Shown: piece by piece, positions 12,401-23,014 of the stretch
How positions within the stretch are numbered: the stretch's first letter is position 1
Layout: each line of letters starts with the position of its first letter
Source: Gigaspora margarita
Taxonomy: Eukaryota > Glomeromycota > Glomeromycetes > Diversisporales > Gigasporaceae
Assembly (NCBI GenBank): GCA_009809945.1
Contig: WTPW01000622.1
Location: 1 to 64,000 of the forward strand
Direction: 5' to 3'
DNA: 64,000 nucleotides
The notes under the pieces: model-generated
The model's input: the letters and a program-made list of their open reading frames with translations, nothing else
The model's database searches: none
Told to the model about the DNA's origin: nothing
Program-made: the position numbers and the translations under genes

Positions 12401-13060
12401 TAAAATTTTAAAATACCTCTATTAAATCACCTTTTTTATGTTAATTATAATTTGTGATATATAAGTAACCTTTACACAGTTACGCTTCTTTATAATTACT
12501 ATATTGGTGTGTGCCCAACTGTGGGATTATATAGGATAACAACTATAATAAAATAAAGAATTAAAAGAAAAAATACAAGAGGTATTAAGAGTATAAAGAA
12601 GAAAAAGTGCTCTAGTTTTTATAAATAGGTTAGTAAAAAAAGTAAAAATAGAAAAGGTTGTAATTTAGGATATAGTATAGTTCAAATAAGTAGAGCAAAA
12701 AAGGTTATCAAAGACCTATATAGAAGATACAAAGTAGTATTCTCTTTTGGATAGCAATACTTGCAGCACTTCTTATTTTTCTATTAAGTAGTGAAATAGT
12801 AATTAATACTAATAGCTGTTAACAATTATAGCAATTGAGCAGATGCTTCAAGTAAAAAAAATAAGAGAATTTATTAAGTCAGAAAATCAAACTCTGTTTA
12901 TTGCAATTAAAGAATTAGTATTGATTAACTTAAAACTAGAGAAAGTACAAATATATTTAGAGATACAAAAAAAATAAATTGGCAAATAATTTGTCAAAGA
13001 GAAATATAAGGAGAGTGAAATTGTAGAGATAGAATAAGTAGCAACAAAAGATTAAACTTT
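12401..13060. other. End of duplicated block, coding relic on plus strand
   Basis: It matches about 43850-44500. The plus strand has a weak coding flavour (FINRLVKKVKIEK near 12620) broken by many stops, in both copies. No family is recognisable. Homology between the copies ends at about 13060. Confidence 0.4.
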
Positions 13061-13360
13061 CTATAGTAGTTATGTTTTTGCTTTTAGTTTAGATTTAGTC
13101 TTTAGTTTTTTTTAAAAAAATAAATTTTTGTAACTAAGATTTTACGTTATTAGGTTTATGCTTGAACTTTGATTTAATTGTTTAATATTTTGCATAAAGG
13201 AATTAATAATTTAAATCACAGATTCTTTTTAATTTACGCTGTTATCTAATGCGTGTATTTTAACATAGTATTAAAATTGGCTTTTTATTGAAAATGACAT
13301 GCGAGTTGTTATGTCAGACCTATACCAATAATGTAGTTAATTTATGAGATTGCATAAATA

Positions 13361-13433
13361 CCAAATTTGCGTGAACTAACCTGTGTCACATTGCCTTTAG
13401 CAATATGACCTGAGTTAACTCATGCAAATTTGG
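13361..13433. repeat. Short foldback hairpin
   Basis: CCAAATTTGCGTGAACTAAC pairs with the complement ending GCAAATTTGG at 13433, with a TTGC/GCAA inner stem around CTTTA. It is about 73 bp and non-coding. Confidence 0.5.
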
Positions 13434-13693
13434 TTATTTTTCACAACCCATACAATAACTATAAATAATCAACTGATTTCATTCAAATCTAACCACTATC
13501 AAGTTTAAGTCTTCTATTTCTGGTTTTGCACAATGATGTCACACAGCTATCTAGTAGTTACTTTTTTAATGCCATGCTTCTGCAAAATCTCATAACTAAT
13601 TGGATAATGCACTAAACGAAGTAAAAACATGAATTTATGCACTTAAACATCACGAATATGCATCGCATGAACTTTATTTATATATCCCATAAA

Positions 13694-14155
13694 TAAATAA
13701 TCAAGGAGCTACAAATATCTAGACTAAGAAATATTTACTAAAAATAACTCATGTGATGACTGCAAATAATCAAAAAGCAACAAAAATCAAAGCTAAGTAA
13801 TATTCGATAAAATATAATTTATGTGGTAGCCCAATATGGCAAATCTCTATAATGTGCTCATGTTAAAAACATTCTGATTGGCTTGCTTATGCATACACAC
13901 AAACATGAATGTTGTCAAAAAAACATGATTTGGAGTTTTTTTTTGCCTTATATTGTCACAAAATAAATTGATCTTTCTGCAATTAAAAGTTTAATTTGCT
14001 GTAAATCCCATAAATAAATAATCAAGGAGCCACAAATATCAAGGCTAAGTAATATTTACTAAAATATTACTCATGTGGTAACTGCAAATAATCAAAAAGC
14101 CACAAATATCAGAGCTAAGTAATATTTACTAAATATGACTTATGTGGTAGCTACA
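13694..14155. repeat. Dispersed repeat of about 65 bp, four copies
   Basis: Units with AAATAATCAAGGAGC(C)ACAAATATC..GCTAAGTAATATTTACTAAA..TCATGTGGTA start near 13694, 13765, 14010 and 14085 as two pairs separated by unrelated sequence. It could be internal repeats of one decayed element. No coding is seen. Confidence 0.5.
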
Positions 14156-15232
14156 ATACGGTACAGTAATAGTTATTTTTACTGCACTTTATGCAAAATT
14201 GATAGTATATTTAAAATTTTGATAAAAAAAATGGAAGAGTTGCAAAATTACAACTGCAGGTTATACAGGTTTTTAACCAAATCCCAAATTCTATAAAAAT
14301 TATGTTAAGGTATATGCTAATCATTTAACAATAACTTAATTATATCGCTGACAAAAATATAGTAAGCACTATGCCAAATTCAGAAATTCAAGTAATTCAA
14401 AAAATCAATTTGTTATAATAAGCCTTGTAATATAAAAAAAGGTGTATGCATACATTTGACTATGCTATATAGAGATAGAAAAAATGCGCATTTTATAATA
14501 AAATGTGTATAATGCGCATTATATATAAAATGCACATGATACTGCATGATAAAAAATTACAATATCCCCAAACTATACCCATCTTTAAAAAATTTTCCAT
14601 TCCTGGTTTTGCGTGATAGCATCATGCAGCTACTTTATTATATAATTATTATTCATCATGTTACCACCCCCAGATTGACCAATCTTTTGTTTGTTTTGAT
14701 TTTACATTAATCAAAACAAAACCAATAGCAGCTGAGTTAATACAGTAATATTACGGTTAGGGTTTGGTAGGTGCAATAGTTAGAAGACTCTCCTAACCCA
14801 AAATTTTGCAAGTAATTTTTTTTTTTTTGCTAAGAAAAAGGTGCAGTCTCATAGTCAAAATTTTTTGATATGATTTTTTTAAAAAAAAAAATTGGTTCAC
14901 TTCGATTTTACATTACACCTGATACTGCATTCCGATTATTGAGCAGGGTTGTCATGGTGATAAATTTTATATTTTAAATTAATTAATCTTTTTGCTAATA
15001 TAAATAAATTTAATATACACACTAATACTAAATATTATCAACAATTATTTTCTTTAATAAACTAAACAATATTTTTATATATCTTTGATTTAGGTTGTTT
15101 GAACAAAAACAAAATCTAATTTTGTAAATAAACTAAGTGTAATTATTTAGTTAACATCACACCTCACTCTCACATTTGATGTTTCCTGTAAAATGAATAT
15201 ACTAAAAAAGTAAAAATTAAAAAATAAAAATA
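14156..15232. other. Intergenic repeat-derived sequence
   Basis: I see no gene. It includes ATGCGCAT-type words at 14480-14560, a word set around CCTGGTTTTGCGTGATAGC (14600) that recurs degenerately near 13520 and 60490, and a TTACGGTTAGGG tract near 14752. AATCAAAACAAAAC and its complement face each other near 14690. Confidence 0.4.
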
Positions 15233-15347
15233 CTGTATAACCACGAAATAACGTGATGGGGTGTAGTTTCGTATTTCGACCTAAATTAAGCTTAATTCAG
15301 CCAAAAATTAGAAATAACTCCCTATGAGTTATTTCGTGATTATACGG
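15233..15347. repeat. Foldback MITE-like element
   Basis: CTGTATAACCACGAAATAAC at 15233 pairs with the complement ending GTGATTATACGG at 15347. The arms are about 25 bp with an AT-rich middle containing AAGCTT. It is followed by an AT minisatellite. It is non-coding. Confidence 0.6.
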
Positions 15348-15348
15348 C

Positions 15349-15448
15349 AAATATAAAATAAAAAAATATTTTAAAATAAAAAATATTTTAAAATAAAAAA
15401 TATTTTAAAATAAAAAAAATATTTTAAAATAAAAAAATATTTTAAATT
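15349..15448. repeat. AT minisatellite, unit AAATATTTTAAAATAAA
   Basis: Five tandem copies of a 17-20 bp unit containing the palindrome AAATATTTTAAA with variable A runs. Related AT tracts occur at 19050-19230 and 19436-19580, flanking another foldback. Confidence 0.75.
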
Positions 15449-15824
15449 AGGAGTTAAATATGCGTCGCACCCCTGTGTTGTGCTTATATGTCACCTCTTA
15501 ATATTGACCAATAAAAATTCAAGGTAAGGTATAACATAGCACAATCAGGATGATCAAAACAAACGGTCGTTTTGACAAAGTTGCCTATAACTTAAAATTT
15601 CACATATGAAACTATTTTTTGCTCTAACAAAAAAATTCCTTGTAAAATTTTAGTATAAAAACTAATCTCACACTCTAACTCTGCCTAATCTAACCCTAAA
15701 CCTAACTAACAAAAAACCCAGATTATTTATTTATGCAATGCATATATTATATAACTAGGCGCTTGAGTTGCTTAAACGGAGCTAGAGATAAGTGTACTAT
15801 ATCTGATATTATATTATACAGTAC
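15449..15824. other. Intergenic with CCTAAC tract
   Basis: No gene seen. 15665-15715 holds degenerate CTAACCCTAAACCTAAC telomere-like words. The rest is unremarkable AT-rich sequence. Confidence 0.4.
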
Positions 15825-15942
15825 AATGATCTCATGTTATGATTAGGCTTCATGGCTGCAATAGCAATGCAAGGACTTCATGTTGTGATTAGGCCCTATG
15901 TCTGCTGCAGGTAATGCAAGAACCTCATGTTTGGTAATTGAA

Positions 15943-16059
15943 CCCCTATAAAAAAAAAGTCAAAATTTTTTCAGATTTTGTCAAATTTTTATTACTCATT
16001 TTTTAAAATAATAATCTGAACAAAATCTGAATAGAATTTTATCTTTTTTTTTATAGGGT
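15943..16059. mobile_element. Foldback element inside the 46-bp array
   Basis: CCCCTATAAAAAAAAAG at 15944 pairs with CTTTTTTTTTATAGGG ending at 16058; inner arms TCAGATTTTGT and GAACAAAATCTGA continue the stem. About 117 bp, MITE-like, inserted in a minisatellite unit. Confidence 0.6.
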
Positions 16060-16479
16060 CCACAACAATAAAGGCAGTACAAGGATCTCACTTGTGATTA
16101 GGCTCTGTGGACCTCATGTTGTGATTAGGCTCTATGGCTGCCACAAGCAGTGAAGAGCCTCATGTTTGGTGATTAAGATCTGCAACTACAAAAAAAGACA
16201 AGGAGATTAGGCTCCATGGCTGCTATAGCAATGCAAGAACCCATGTTGTGATTAGGCTCTATGGTAGCCGCAGGCAGTGCAAGAGCTCATATTTAGTGAT
16301 TAAGCCATAGCTATGATAGCAGTTTATCTCACGTTGTGATTAGGCTCCATGGATGCGATAGCAATGCAAGGACTCATGTTGTGATAAGGCTCTATGGCTG
16401 TCGCAGGCAGTGTAAGAACCTCAGTTTGGCGATTAAGCTTCGCAACTACGATAGCAATACAAGGATTTTTTAGCAAAAT

Positions 16480-16732
16480 TTTTTTGATTTTTAACAGCTG
16501 TCCTGCCTTGTTTAGAGCGCCGGGAGTGTGTTGAGTGTAACCTGGGTTTCATAAGGAAAGCATCTTCCTGCGCTGTGAATACAAAGTAAAAATCCCAATG
16601 TATAATATAATTTGAAATTTTACCTTGTATTCACAGTGCAGTAAGATGCACATCTTATGCAAATCCAGGTTACACTCAACACACTCCTGGTGCACTAAAC
16701 AAGGCAGGACAGCTGTTAAAAATCGAAAAAAA
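16480..16732. mobile_element. Foldback element family 1, copy 1
   Basis: Long inverted arms of about 110 bp: TTTTTAACAGCTGTCCTGCC at the left is matched by the complement ending CTGTTAAAAATC. The arms contain GAGTGTAACCTG and its complement. It is inserted in the 46-bp array. A sibling is at 21088-21290. Non-coding; open frames across the arms are by-products of the palindrome. Confidence 0.7.
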
Positions 16733-16894
16733 CCTGTGCTGGACTTTATATTGTAATTAGCTCTGTGGCTGCAATAGCAATGCAAGGAGCTCATGTTGTG
16801 ATTAAGCTCTATAGCTTTCGCAGGCAGAACTTAATCAAAATTCAATTAAATAGTATTGCATAGTTTAAAAAATTTTGTTAAACAAAAAGAATTT

Positions 16895-17800
16895 TTCACT
16901 CAAGTTTAGAAAAAGCTTAGATAATTATCAATGCAAATGCTTTGGCAATGTGTTTTCCAAATTTTGAATGATGTTTTGACAACCACCTATATAAAATCGA
17001 TAAAAATTTCTTTATTCTGATTCTATATGCTTGTATAATTAAAATAAAAAGAATTCATCAATCTTAAATAGGTGGTTGTCAAGATGTTATTACCCAAAGT
17101 TTAGAAAAAAACTTGGATAACTACAAAAGCTGTGGCAAAGTTTTTTCAAACTTTAGACAAAGATATCTTAACACTTTTCTATCTAAATCGATGAAATTTT
17201 TTTATTTTGATTATGCAGACACATAGAATCAGAATAAAAAATTCATTAATTTTAGATGGGTTGTCAAGATATCTTCATTCAAAGATTAGAAAAAAACTTG
17301 AAGATCAATAAAAACAGCAGAAAGTTTTTTTACCAAACTTTGAAGATATCTTAACAACTACTTATATAAAATCGAGAAAAAGTTTTTATTATAATTATAT
17401 ATGCCTGTATAATTAAATTAAAAAATTTAATCAATTTTAAATATGTGATTGTCAAGATCTCCTCATTCAAAGTTTAGAAAAAACTATCAAAACAAAAGCT
17501 GCGACAGTATTTTCTAAAAAACTTTGAGCAAAGATTTACAACAGCTGTCAATATAAAAGGGATAACTTTTTTATTCGATTTTATATGTCCGTATAATTAA
17601 AATAAAAAAATCCTTCCATTTTAGATTGGAAGTCGTCAAGATATCTTTGCTCAAAGCTAGAAAAAACCTGGATAACTATCAAAACAAGTTGTGGTGAAGT
17701 TTTTTCAAACTATGAATAAAATTTTTTAATTAAATTATAGACATATAAATCAGAATAAAAAAAACTCCTTTGTTAAAAGTTTGAAAAATTTTTTAATTAC
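16895..17800. repeat. 187-bp tandem satellite, about five units
   Basis: The word CAAAGTTTAGAAAAAACTTGGATAACTA recurs in variant form near 16900, 17094, 17278, 17467 and 17653, spacings 184-194 bp. Each unit is internally palindromic: TTGACAACCACCTATATAAA faces the complement of AAATAGGTGGTTGTCAAGAT. No coding is seen. Confidence 0.7.
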
Positions 17801-17825
17801 AATTGAATAATTTCACTAATCACAA

Positions 17826-18450
17826 TGCAGCTGTTCAAAACATTCAGTTTTAAAAATTACACCAAAGGCCACATTGACCCTAAAATGCGACTTTAAGGTG
17901 ACTCCAAGAACGTTGAAGATTGCAACTTCAAAAAGCGATGATGGAAACTACAAATTAAAGTGAAAGTGAGTATAATACATTTTATGCTAAAAAAAAAAAA
18001 ATTAATGAAAGCAAATATAAAGTTTAACATATACTTAGTAAACTCTCATAAGAATGCATCTTCTAATTATGGACATTGCTATTAACAGGAATTTTCAGAG
18101 AATTTATTTATATTTTTAGTATGTATGTACATAATTTCAAAATAAAGTTTACATAGTATAGATTGATGCATACATCTAACTATGAAATCAAAAGTCATCG
18201 AACTTAAACATCTTATAAATACAATAAAGTAATTGATAATAACCTAATAGGAAAAATTAATGAATAAAGTTAATAATTTATGCAGGTCATTTTAAGAAAC
18301 TGCAAAGCCGCAGATAATGTGATCATCAAACCGAATTTCAGGGGTCACCCTGGCATTTTGTCTAATAAAGGTTTACCAAAAGTTCAATCGAACACAAGCA
18401 AAATTTTAATATCAAAAAATAAAATTGTGTATGTAAATATGTTACTTATT
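17826..18450 (+). CDS. Possible small two-exon gene or fragment, unrecognised
   Basis: An ATG at 17827 opens MQLFKTFSFKNYTKGHIDPK and meets stops, while another frame of 17860-17945 is open (PKATLTLKCDFKVTPRTLKI). A strong donor GTGAGTATAA follows near 17966, and an acceptor TTTATGCAG ends near 18285. It is followed by an open segment starting VILRNCKAADNVIIKPNFRG and closing with TAA near 18452. GC content rises in both blocks. It could be a fragment of a captured gene. I do not recognise the family, and the exon joining is a guess. Confidence 0.22.
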
Positions 18451-18452
18451 TA

Positions 18453-19234
18453 ACAAATTTACCACGAAGTAGGCTCTTATATTTTCTTTAACATAAGCAT
18501 CTATCTTAAGTGATCTAAAAAAACGAATATAATAATTGAAAAAAAATATAATAAAAAAATAAAAAATAATAAAAAAAGTATAATAATAAAAAAGTATAAT
18601 AATTTAATTAATTAAACGGGCAAAAAAAACCAGAAAATCGCACCTGAATTAGTATAACACAGTCCAAATTTTTATGCATAAACCCATACCTCAAACATTT
18701 ATACACGTGATAAATAAAAAATTATAAATACAACCCAAGTACGATAAAAAATTTTGGGGCATGCGCAGAATGATCAGATAATCCGTGTTCACAATTCATA
18801 TAGCGCACACTAGAATTATAAAATTTTTATATGAAAATCTTTTCCGTTTTAATTTAATAGGAAATGTGGCAAATCACGAGTAAGGTTTGCAGCCAATAAT
18901 TTAACGTCTGATCATAAACTTTTTCGGAAACAATCTGCTGTATGCCAAAAAAGAAAGATTGAAGAGGGTTAATGATGATCGAAAGATTTAACCAATTAGA
19001 TAGAAAGGCGATGTATAAGCACATCGCTAGTGGCGATGCATAGATTTATCCTTTAAATTAAAAAAATATTTTAAAATGACTTAAAAGACAAAAAATATTT
19101 TAAAATAAAATATATTAATTTAAAATAAAATAAAATAATTTAAATAAATTATTTAAAAATAATAAATTAAAAAAAAATAAAAAAATAATTTTTTTAAAAA
19201 AAAAAACAAAAGAAAAAAAATAATAATAAAATAA
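18453..19234. other. Intergenic, low-complexity AT tracts
   Basis: No gene or clear element. Simple AAATAAAA tracts at 18530-18600 and 19040-19230. The stretch 18950-19040 is GC-richer, with two GCGATG words, but has no recognisable feature. Confidence 0.4.
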
Positions 19235-19435
19235 AGGGTTTTAGAATATAGTGCACCCCTTTTATGTTTCTCAAAATTTTACTAGAGTAACCTTGTTATA
19301 TTGTTAACAAAAAATGCTCCTCTCATGATTTTACTAATTATATAACTTTGATGCTAACCCTAACACTAACTCTAACCCTAACCCTAATCATCAGTTATAT
19401 TTGTTACTATAGGGTGCACTGTTTATTAATTCCCT
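19235..19435. mobile_element. Foldback element with CCCTAA-rich core
   Basis: AGGG..TAGTGCACCCC at the left (19235-19259) faces GGGTGCACTG..TCCCT ending at 19435. The middle (19358-19390) carries CTAACCCTAACACTAACTC-type telomere-like words. AT minisatellites flank both sides. Non-coding. Confidence 0.6.
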
Positions 19436-20025
19436 AAAATAAAATAATTTAAAAAATAAATGAAGAAAAAAAATAAATATTAAAATAAATAATTTAAAAA
19501 ATAAGAATTAAAATGAATTAAATAAAATAAATGAATATTTTAATAAAAAAATGAGAAAAAAAATAAACAATAAAAAATAAGGCTAAATTTTTAGTTCCTA
19601 CTTGGTTGCTCTCTCATATATGTTTAATTCAATTTTGATGAAATGATTAAAGAAAAACTGCTGAAAAGAGAGTTTTGAAGTGTTTATGAAGAGCTAGAGA
19701 ACTAGAATTAATAAGTAAGAAGAAATATTTAATAAACATTTAACTTTTATGAAAATACAATTACAAACCAATTATTTGAATCAATACTTTTTTACATTAA
19801 TTTGTATTCGAGCAAATAGGAATTTGGGAATCAGTAAACCCAAAATTCTGATTTGTAATTGCTCAGATCTGATCACTAGATTACGAGAGTTTTAGCTATA
19901 AAAATTGTACATGAATGCATTATATAATTAATTAATTATTTATTTATTATTTTTGCTCCTCTCTTTTATAAGAGGAATTTAATGTTAATAATAATGTGCT
20001 ATGTATAGTACTATATATACTGTAT
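19436..20025. other. Intergenic, no feature recognised
   Basis: AT-rich sequence with simple AAATAAAT tracts up to 19580, then ordinary AT-rich DNA. No gene or element recognised. Confidence 0.4.
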
Positions 20026-20346
20026 GATGGGTCCGTATTATTCTGCTGACAATCAATTCACCGACATAATATTTCACTGACAAATATTCACTGACAAGTT
20101 CATTTTACCGACAGTTTGTTTCACCGAAGCTCATTTTACTGACAAGTTTTTTTTAAAAACACACTAACTTTAACCCTAATTCTACCCTGACCCTACCCTA
20201 ACCCTAATGACAATGACCAGAATTACTTTGTCGGTGAAATGAGCTTCGGTGAAACAAACTGTCAGTAAAATGAACTTGTCGGTGAATATTTGTCAGTAAA
20301 ATGTTATGTCAGTGAAATGATTGTCAGCGAAAAAATTGCCACCCAT
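20026..20346. mobile_element. Foldback element family 2 (CACTGACA repeats), copy 1
   Basis: Arms of about 130 bp are built from repeated (T)TCACYGACA and TTTTACYGACA words and pair with each other (left 20026-20155, right 20213-20346). The spacer 20163-20210 is rich in CCCTAA-like words. A sibling at 53650-53950 has the same arms but has lost most CpG. Non-coding. Confidence 0.75.
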
Positions 20347-21087
20347 GTACGATATGTATTGTACATACTGTACACAAAAATTTTTACCAAACACTTTTGC
20401 AAGCCAATCAGATGCCAGAAAAGAACTATACGTACATTACATACAGTATGTACCGTATGCTAAAATTTTTCAGTATCATATAAATGGCATATCACTAAAT
20501 GTTAACTACTGAATCAAACTTATCTGACAATTTAACTAGAATCTCTAGACTAAATTTACTTGAAGTCACTTCATTATACTGGATTTACTACATTTGATCA
20601 TTCTATATGTTAATTCATTTGCCCATCCCCTCTTCCTAAAGTCCTGGAAAGTGATGTTAACCGAAAAATTAACTTCCAACGGCCTTATATTAGAATTTTA
20701 ATATTAACTTTAGCAAGTTGGCTTAAAAATTCAGGTCGGGTTCAGGTCGAGTCAGGTCGGGTTCAAGTCGGGTTGAAGTACTAACCCCGAAAGTTTTTAA
20801 CCCGACCCTTTCGGAGCACTAGTAAGTGTGGTTTTTTTATTAATTGTTTGCAATTCTTTCGTTAATTTAGCTGCACTGAACTTAAGAGAAGCAATTGAAG
20901 TGTGACTTGATTGGTTAAATATTTTTCCAAAACTGATAGTATTAGTGCCGAATTTCACTGTATACCCAGGGTCTGTCACATTTCACCAGAATTTCAATAG
21001 TAAATATCACATGGGTCTACAATCATAAGGGCAGTATATCTGATTATAGGAATTTATTGATTGATGCGGTCATCAGTGGTCTTTTTC
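20347..21087. other. Intergenic with TCGGGTTCAGG repeat tract
   Basis: No gene. At 20725-20815 the words TCAGGTCGGGTTCAGGTCGAG repeat and end with a hairpin around CCCCGAAAG; a CpG-poor relative lies at 56410-56525. The rest is plain AT-rich DNA. Confidence 0.45.
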
Positions 21088-21290
21088 AATTTTTAACGGC
21101 AGCCCTACCATGTTTAATGCATTGGGTACGTCGAGTGTAAATCAGGTTTGCATAAGGAGAGCATATTCCTGCGTTGCGAATTCAAAGTAAAATTTCAATT
21201 ATATAATATAATTGGAAATTTTATTTTATATTAGCAACGCAGGAATATATTCTCCTTATGCAATAAACATGGTAGAGGGCTGTTAAAATA
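21088..21290. mobile_element. Foldback element family 1, copy 2
   Basis: Sibling of 16480-16732: TTTTTAACGGCAGCCCTACC starts the left arm; the right arm ends GAGGGCTGTTAAAA. The inner arms CCTGCGTTGCGAATTC and AGCAACGCAGG pair. The right arm is shortened, missing the region opposite the GAGTGTAAATCAGG word. Confidence 0.65.
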
Positions 21291-21431
21291 TAATGCCTAG
21301 AAGCACAGTATATTCAGAAAGTTTATCATGGATACACAAAAAATTTATCATTAAATCTTTATGCTAGTTCAATATGCGTATATCGTGTAAGCTAATTACA
21401 TTGTTAATTATTAGTATCAATATCATCAATT

Positions 21432-21613
21432 ATTGTACACTTCTTATGTGAGCATCTAGCCATATTCATGCATGTTACTGGGTCAATTCTAACACATGAT
21501 ACACAAACTTTGTTCACCTCCTATCGGAGGTGAACAAAATTTGTGTATCATGTTTAGAAATGATCCAATAAGATTCAGAAAATGGCTAGGTGCTTACATT
21601 AGAAATGTACAAT
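21432..21613. repeat. Palindrome with a near-perfect central hairpin
   Basis: The core ACATGATACACAAACTTTG..CACCTCC pairs with GGAGGTGAACAAAATTTGTG..ATCATGT over 28 bp with one mismatch and a 4-base loop (TATC, near 21523). Outer arms (TGTGAGCATCTAGCCAT and ATGGCTAGGTGCTTACA) are more diverged. Conserved core with decayed outer arms is unusual. Non-coding. Confidence 0.65.
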
Positions 21614-22199
21614 ACTGTAGTTATTGGGTCATATTGTTAACGATAATCACTGATTTCTTTACAGCAGACACCGTGTTATGACTAGAGAAGGGGAAAATGT
21701 GCATAATACCGCATGATAAAAAAATTTTTTTAATTTTTATCTTTATTATTGATAATACATATAAATAAAGATACTACATATTGATTCTGAATAAGATTTT
21801 GCCTACATATATAAATTTTTTACAAATTAGCTAATTGTAAACTTCATCGTTGCTTATCTTTTATATTATTTGAGAATATACTAGCACTTGGCCTGTGGCA
21901 CTGCTACGGGAGCTTTATAAAAAACTTTAAAATCTTAGTTAAAATCTGTAAATTCTCATTATAGATATGCAGAGTTAGTTTGCATTGGATCGTCACAAAA
22001 AAATTCTGTTACTGAACATATTATTCTATTAACTACAGTATATGGTTAAGATTGAGTTGGTTTGCACTAAAATAATAACATGCAAAAAATTAATGTCGCA
22101 ATAATTACAGATTTAAATAGTATCAACTTCTTAATTTAAATTTTCTCATGGTCTGATCACGGTCTTTGATATAGCAAATCAAAAATGGAAGTGCAATTG

Positions 22200-22235
<36 letters not shown>

Positions 22236-22271
22236 TCTCATTTTTAAGCAGCGCCAATTATGAAATTAGTA
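21614..22271. other. Intergenic with poly-T run
   Basis: No gene. A run of about 32 T occurs at 22202-22233, which could be the complement of a retroelement poly-A tail, although I see no element attached to it. Confidence 0.4.
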
Positions 22272-23012
22272 CAGTCAGACCTCTCTATAATCACAAGTTA
22301 GTTGCACCCTATTTTGGTGATTGTATAGAGGTGTGACTATAAATAAAATACTTTGTCATGGTCAAATGACCAAAGGTCAATTAGTAATATATTTGCGCAT
22401 ATTTGAAATACTATTAAAAATTTTAAAATATTTAATAGTGAGTATCTTTTGATCCAGTGGCCCAATTTGGATAAAATGACCACCAGAGTGTTTTCTAAGG
22501 AGTATAAAATTGTCAAATCTAGTTACAAAATGCCAAGATTATTAAGGATTTTTTGTCTAGATATTTAAATTAAATCAATTCTTAAACATGTGAAGTGACA
22601 CAAATCTTAACAATCACTGGAGCCTGTGATTGAATTTTAACGATTTTGGGCTCATTAGAATCGTCTCATCGAGACGAACATTTTGGTGGTTGTTTCATTT
22701 AAATCGGACTGCTGCATCAAAAGTTATTTGCTGTCAAACCTTTAGGAATTTTTAATAGAATATTTTAAATAAACATAAATATGAATATCGCCAATCAGTT
22801 TTTTTTAATCCACATTTAGTCAAAATTGGTGACTATAAAGAGGTTTTTATTAATAAAATTGATAAAAAAATCAAAAATTTTTTGGGACAGTGATTATAGG
22901 TGATTTGTGACTATAAGGAGGTTTTATTACTATATTTAAGTCTGTTGCACAATATTCGGTGCTTATATAGAGGTGTGACTATATGGGGTGTGACTATAGA
23001 GAGGTCTGACTG
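22272..23012. mobile_element. Tigger/pogo-like non-autonomous DNA transposon
   Basis: Near-perfect terminal inverted repeats (CAGTCAGACCTCTCTATAAT at the left, complement ending GGTCTGACTG at 23012) are flanked by TA on both sides (22270-22271 and 23013-23014). CAGTCxxACCTCT ends with TA targets are typical of pogo/Tigger Tc1-mariner elements. GAGGTGTGACTAT is repeated subterminally. The interior has no transposase; it includes a module with TCGTCTCATCGAGACGAA that recurs in other elements here. Confidence 0.8.
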
Positions 23013-23014
23013 TA

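Larger units (their letters stand above)
1..13060 (+). repeat. Segmental duplication, copy A
   Basis: This block is repeated in the same orientation from 25829 to about 44500, at roughly 95% identity by eye. It starts with a foldback hairpin at base 1 and continues through the Sel1-kinase pseudogene to about 13060, where 'aacaaaagatta' is the last shared sequence. The left limit is set by the window, so the duplication may reach further. Differences from copy B are discrete: a 1.6 kb segment in opposite orientation (1128-2722 here), two small insertions at 11764 and 12203, 119 bp at 5921-6039, and a 109-bp tandem duplication. Copy A probably keeps the ancestral order, because a minus-strand coding relic runs through the inversion junction only here. 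Confidence 0.93.
15825..16830. repeat. 46-bp minisatellite array, interrupted
   Basis: Units such as ATTAGGCTCCATGGCTGC-AATAGCAATGCAAGGACTTCATGTTGTG repeat with a period near 46 bp, with many variants. Two foldbacks (15943-16059 and 16480-16732) interrupt the array. The unit is related to the 46-bp repeat at 58202-58460, sharing GGCTCCAYGGCTGC and GCAGTGCAAGGAC. It is not coding in any consistent frame. Confidence 0.7.

Noticed and set aside
13694..14155. CRISPR-like spacing of four similar 65-bp units
   Set aside because: The repeats are long, imperfect and paired, spacers are irregular, and the genome has introns, so it is a eukaryotic repeat.
16549..16794. 81-residue minus-strand frame
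   Set aside because: It spans the arms of a foldback element and part of a minisatellite and has no protein-like features.
19358..19390. True telomere or chromosome end at the CCCTAA words
   Set aside because: The tract is short and degenerate and lies between inverted arms with sequence on both sides.
21496..21681. 61-residue frame near a perfect hairpin as a possible small gene
   Set aside because: It runs through the palindrome core, which explains the open frame; no start context or homology is visible.
22202..22233. Poly-T run as the tail of a processed pseudogene
   Set aside because: I could not find a gene-like sequence or target duplication next to it.
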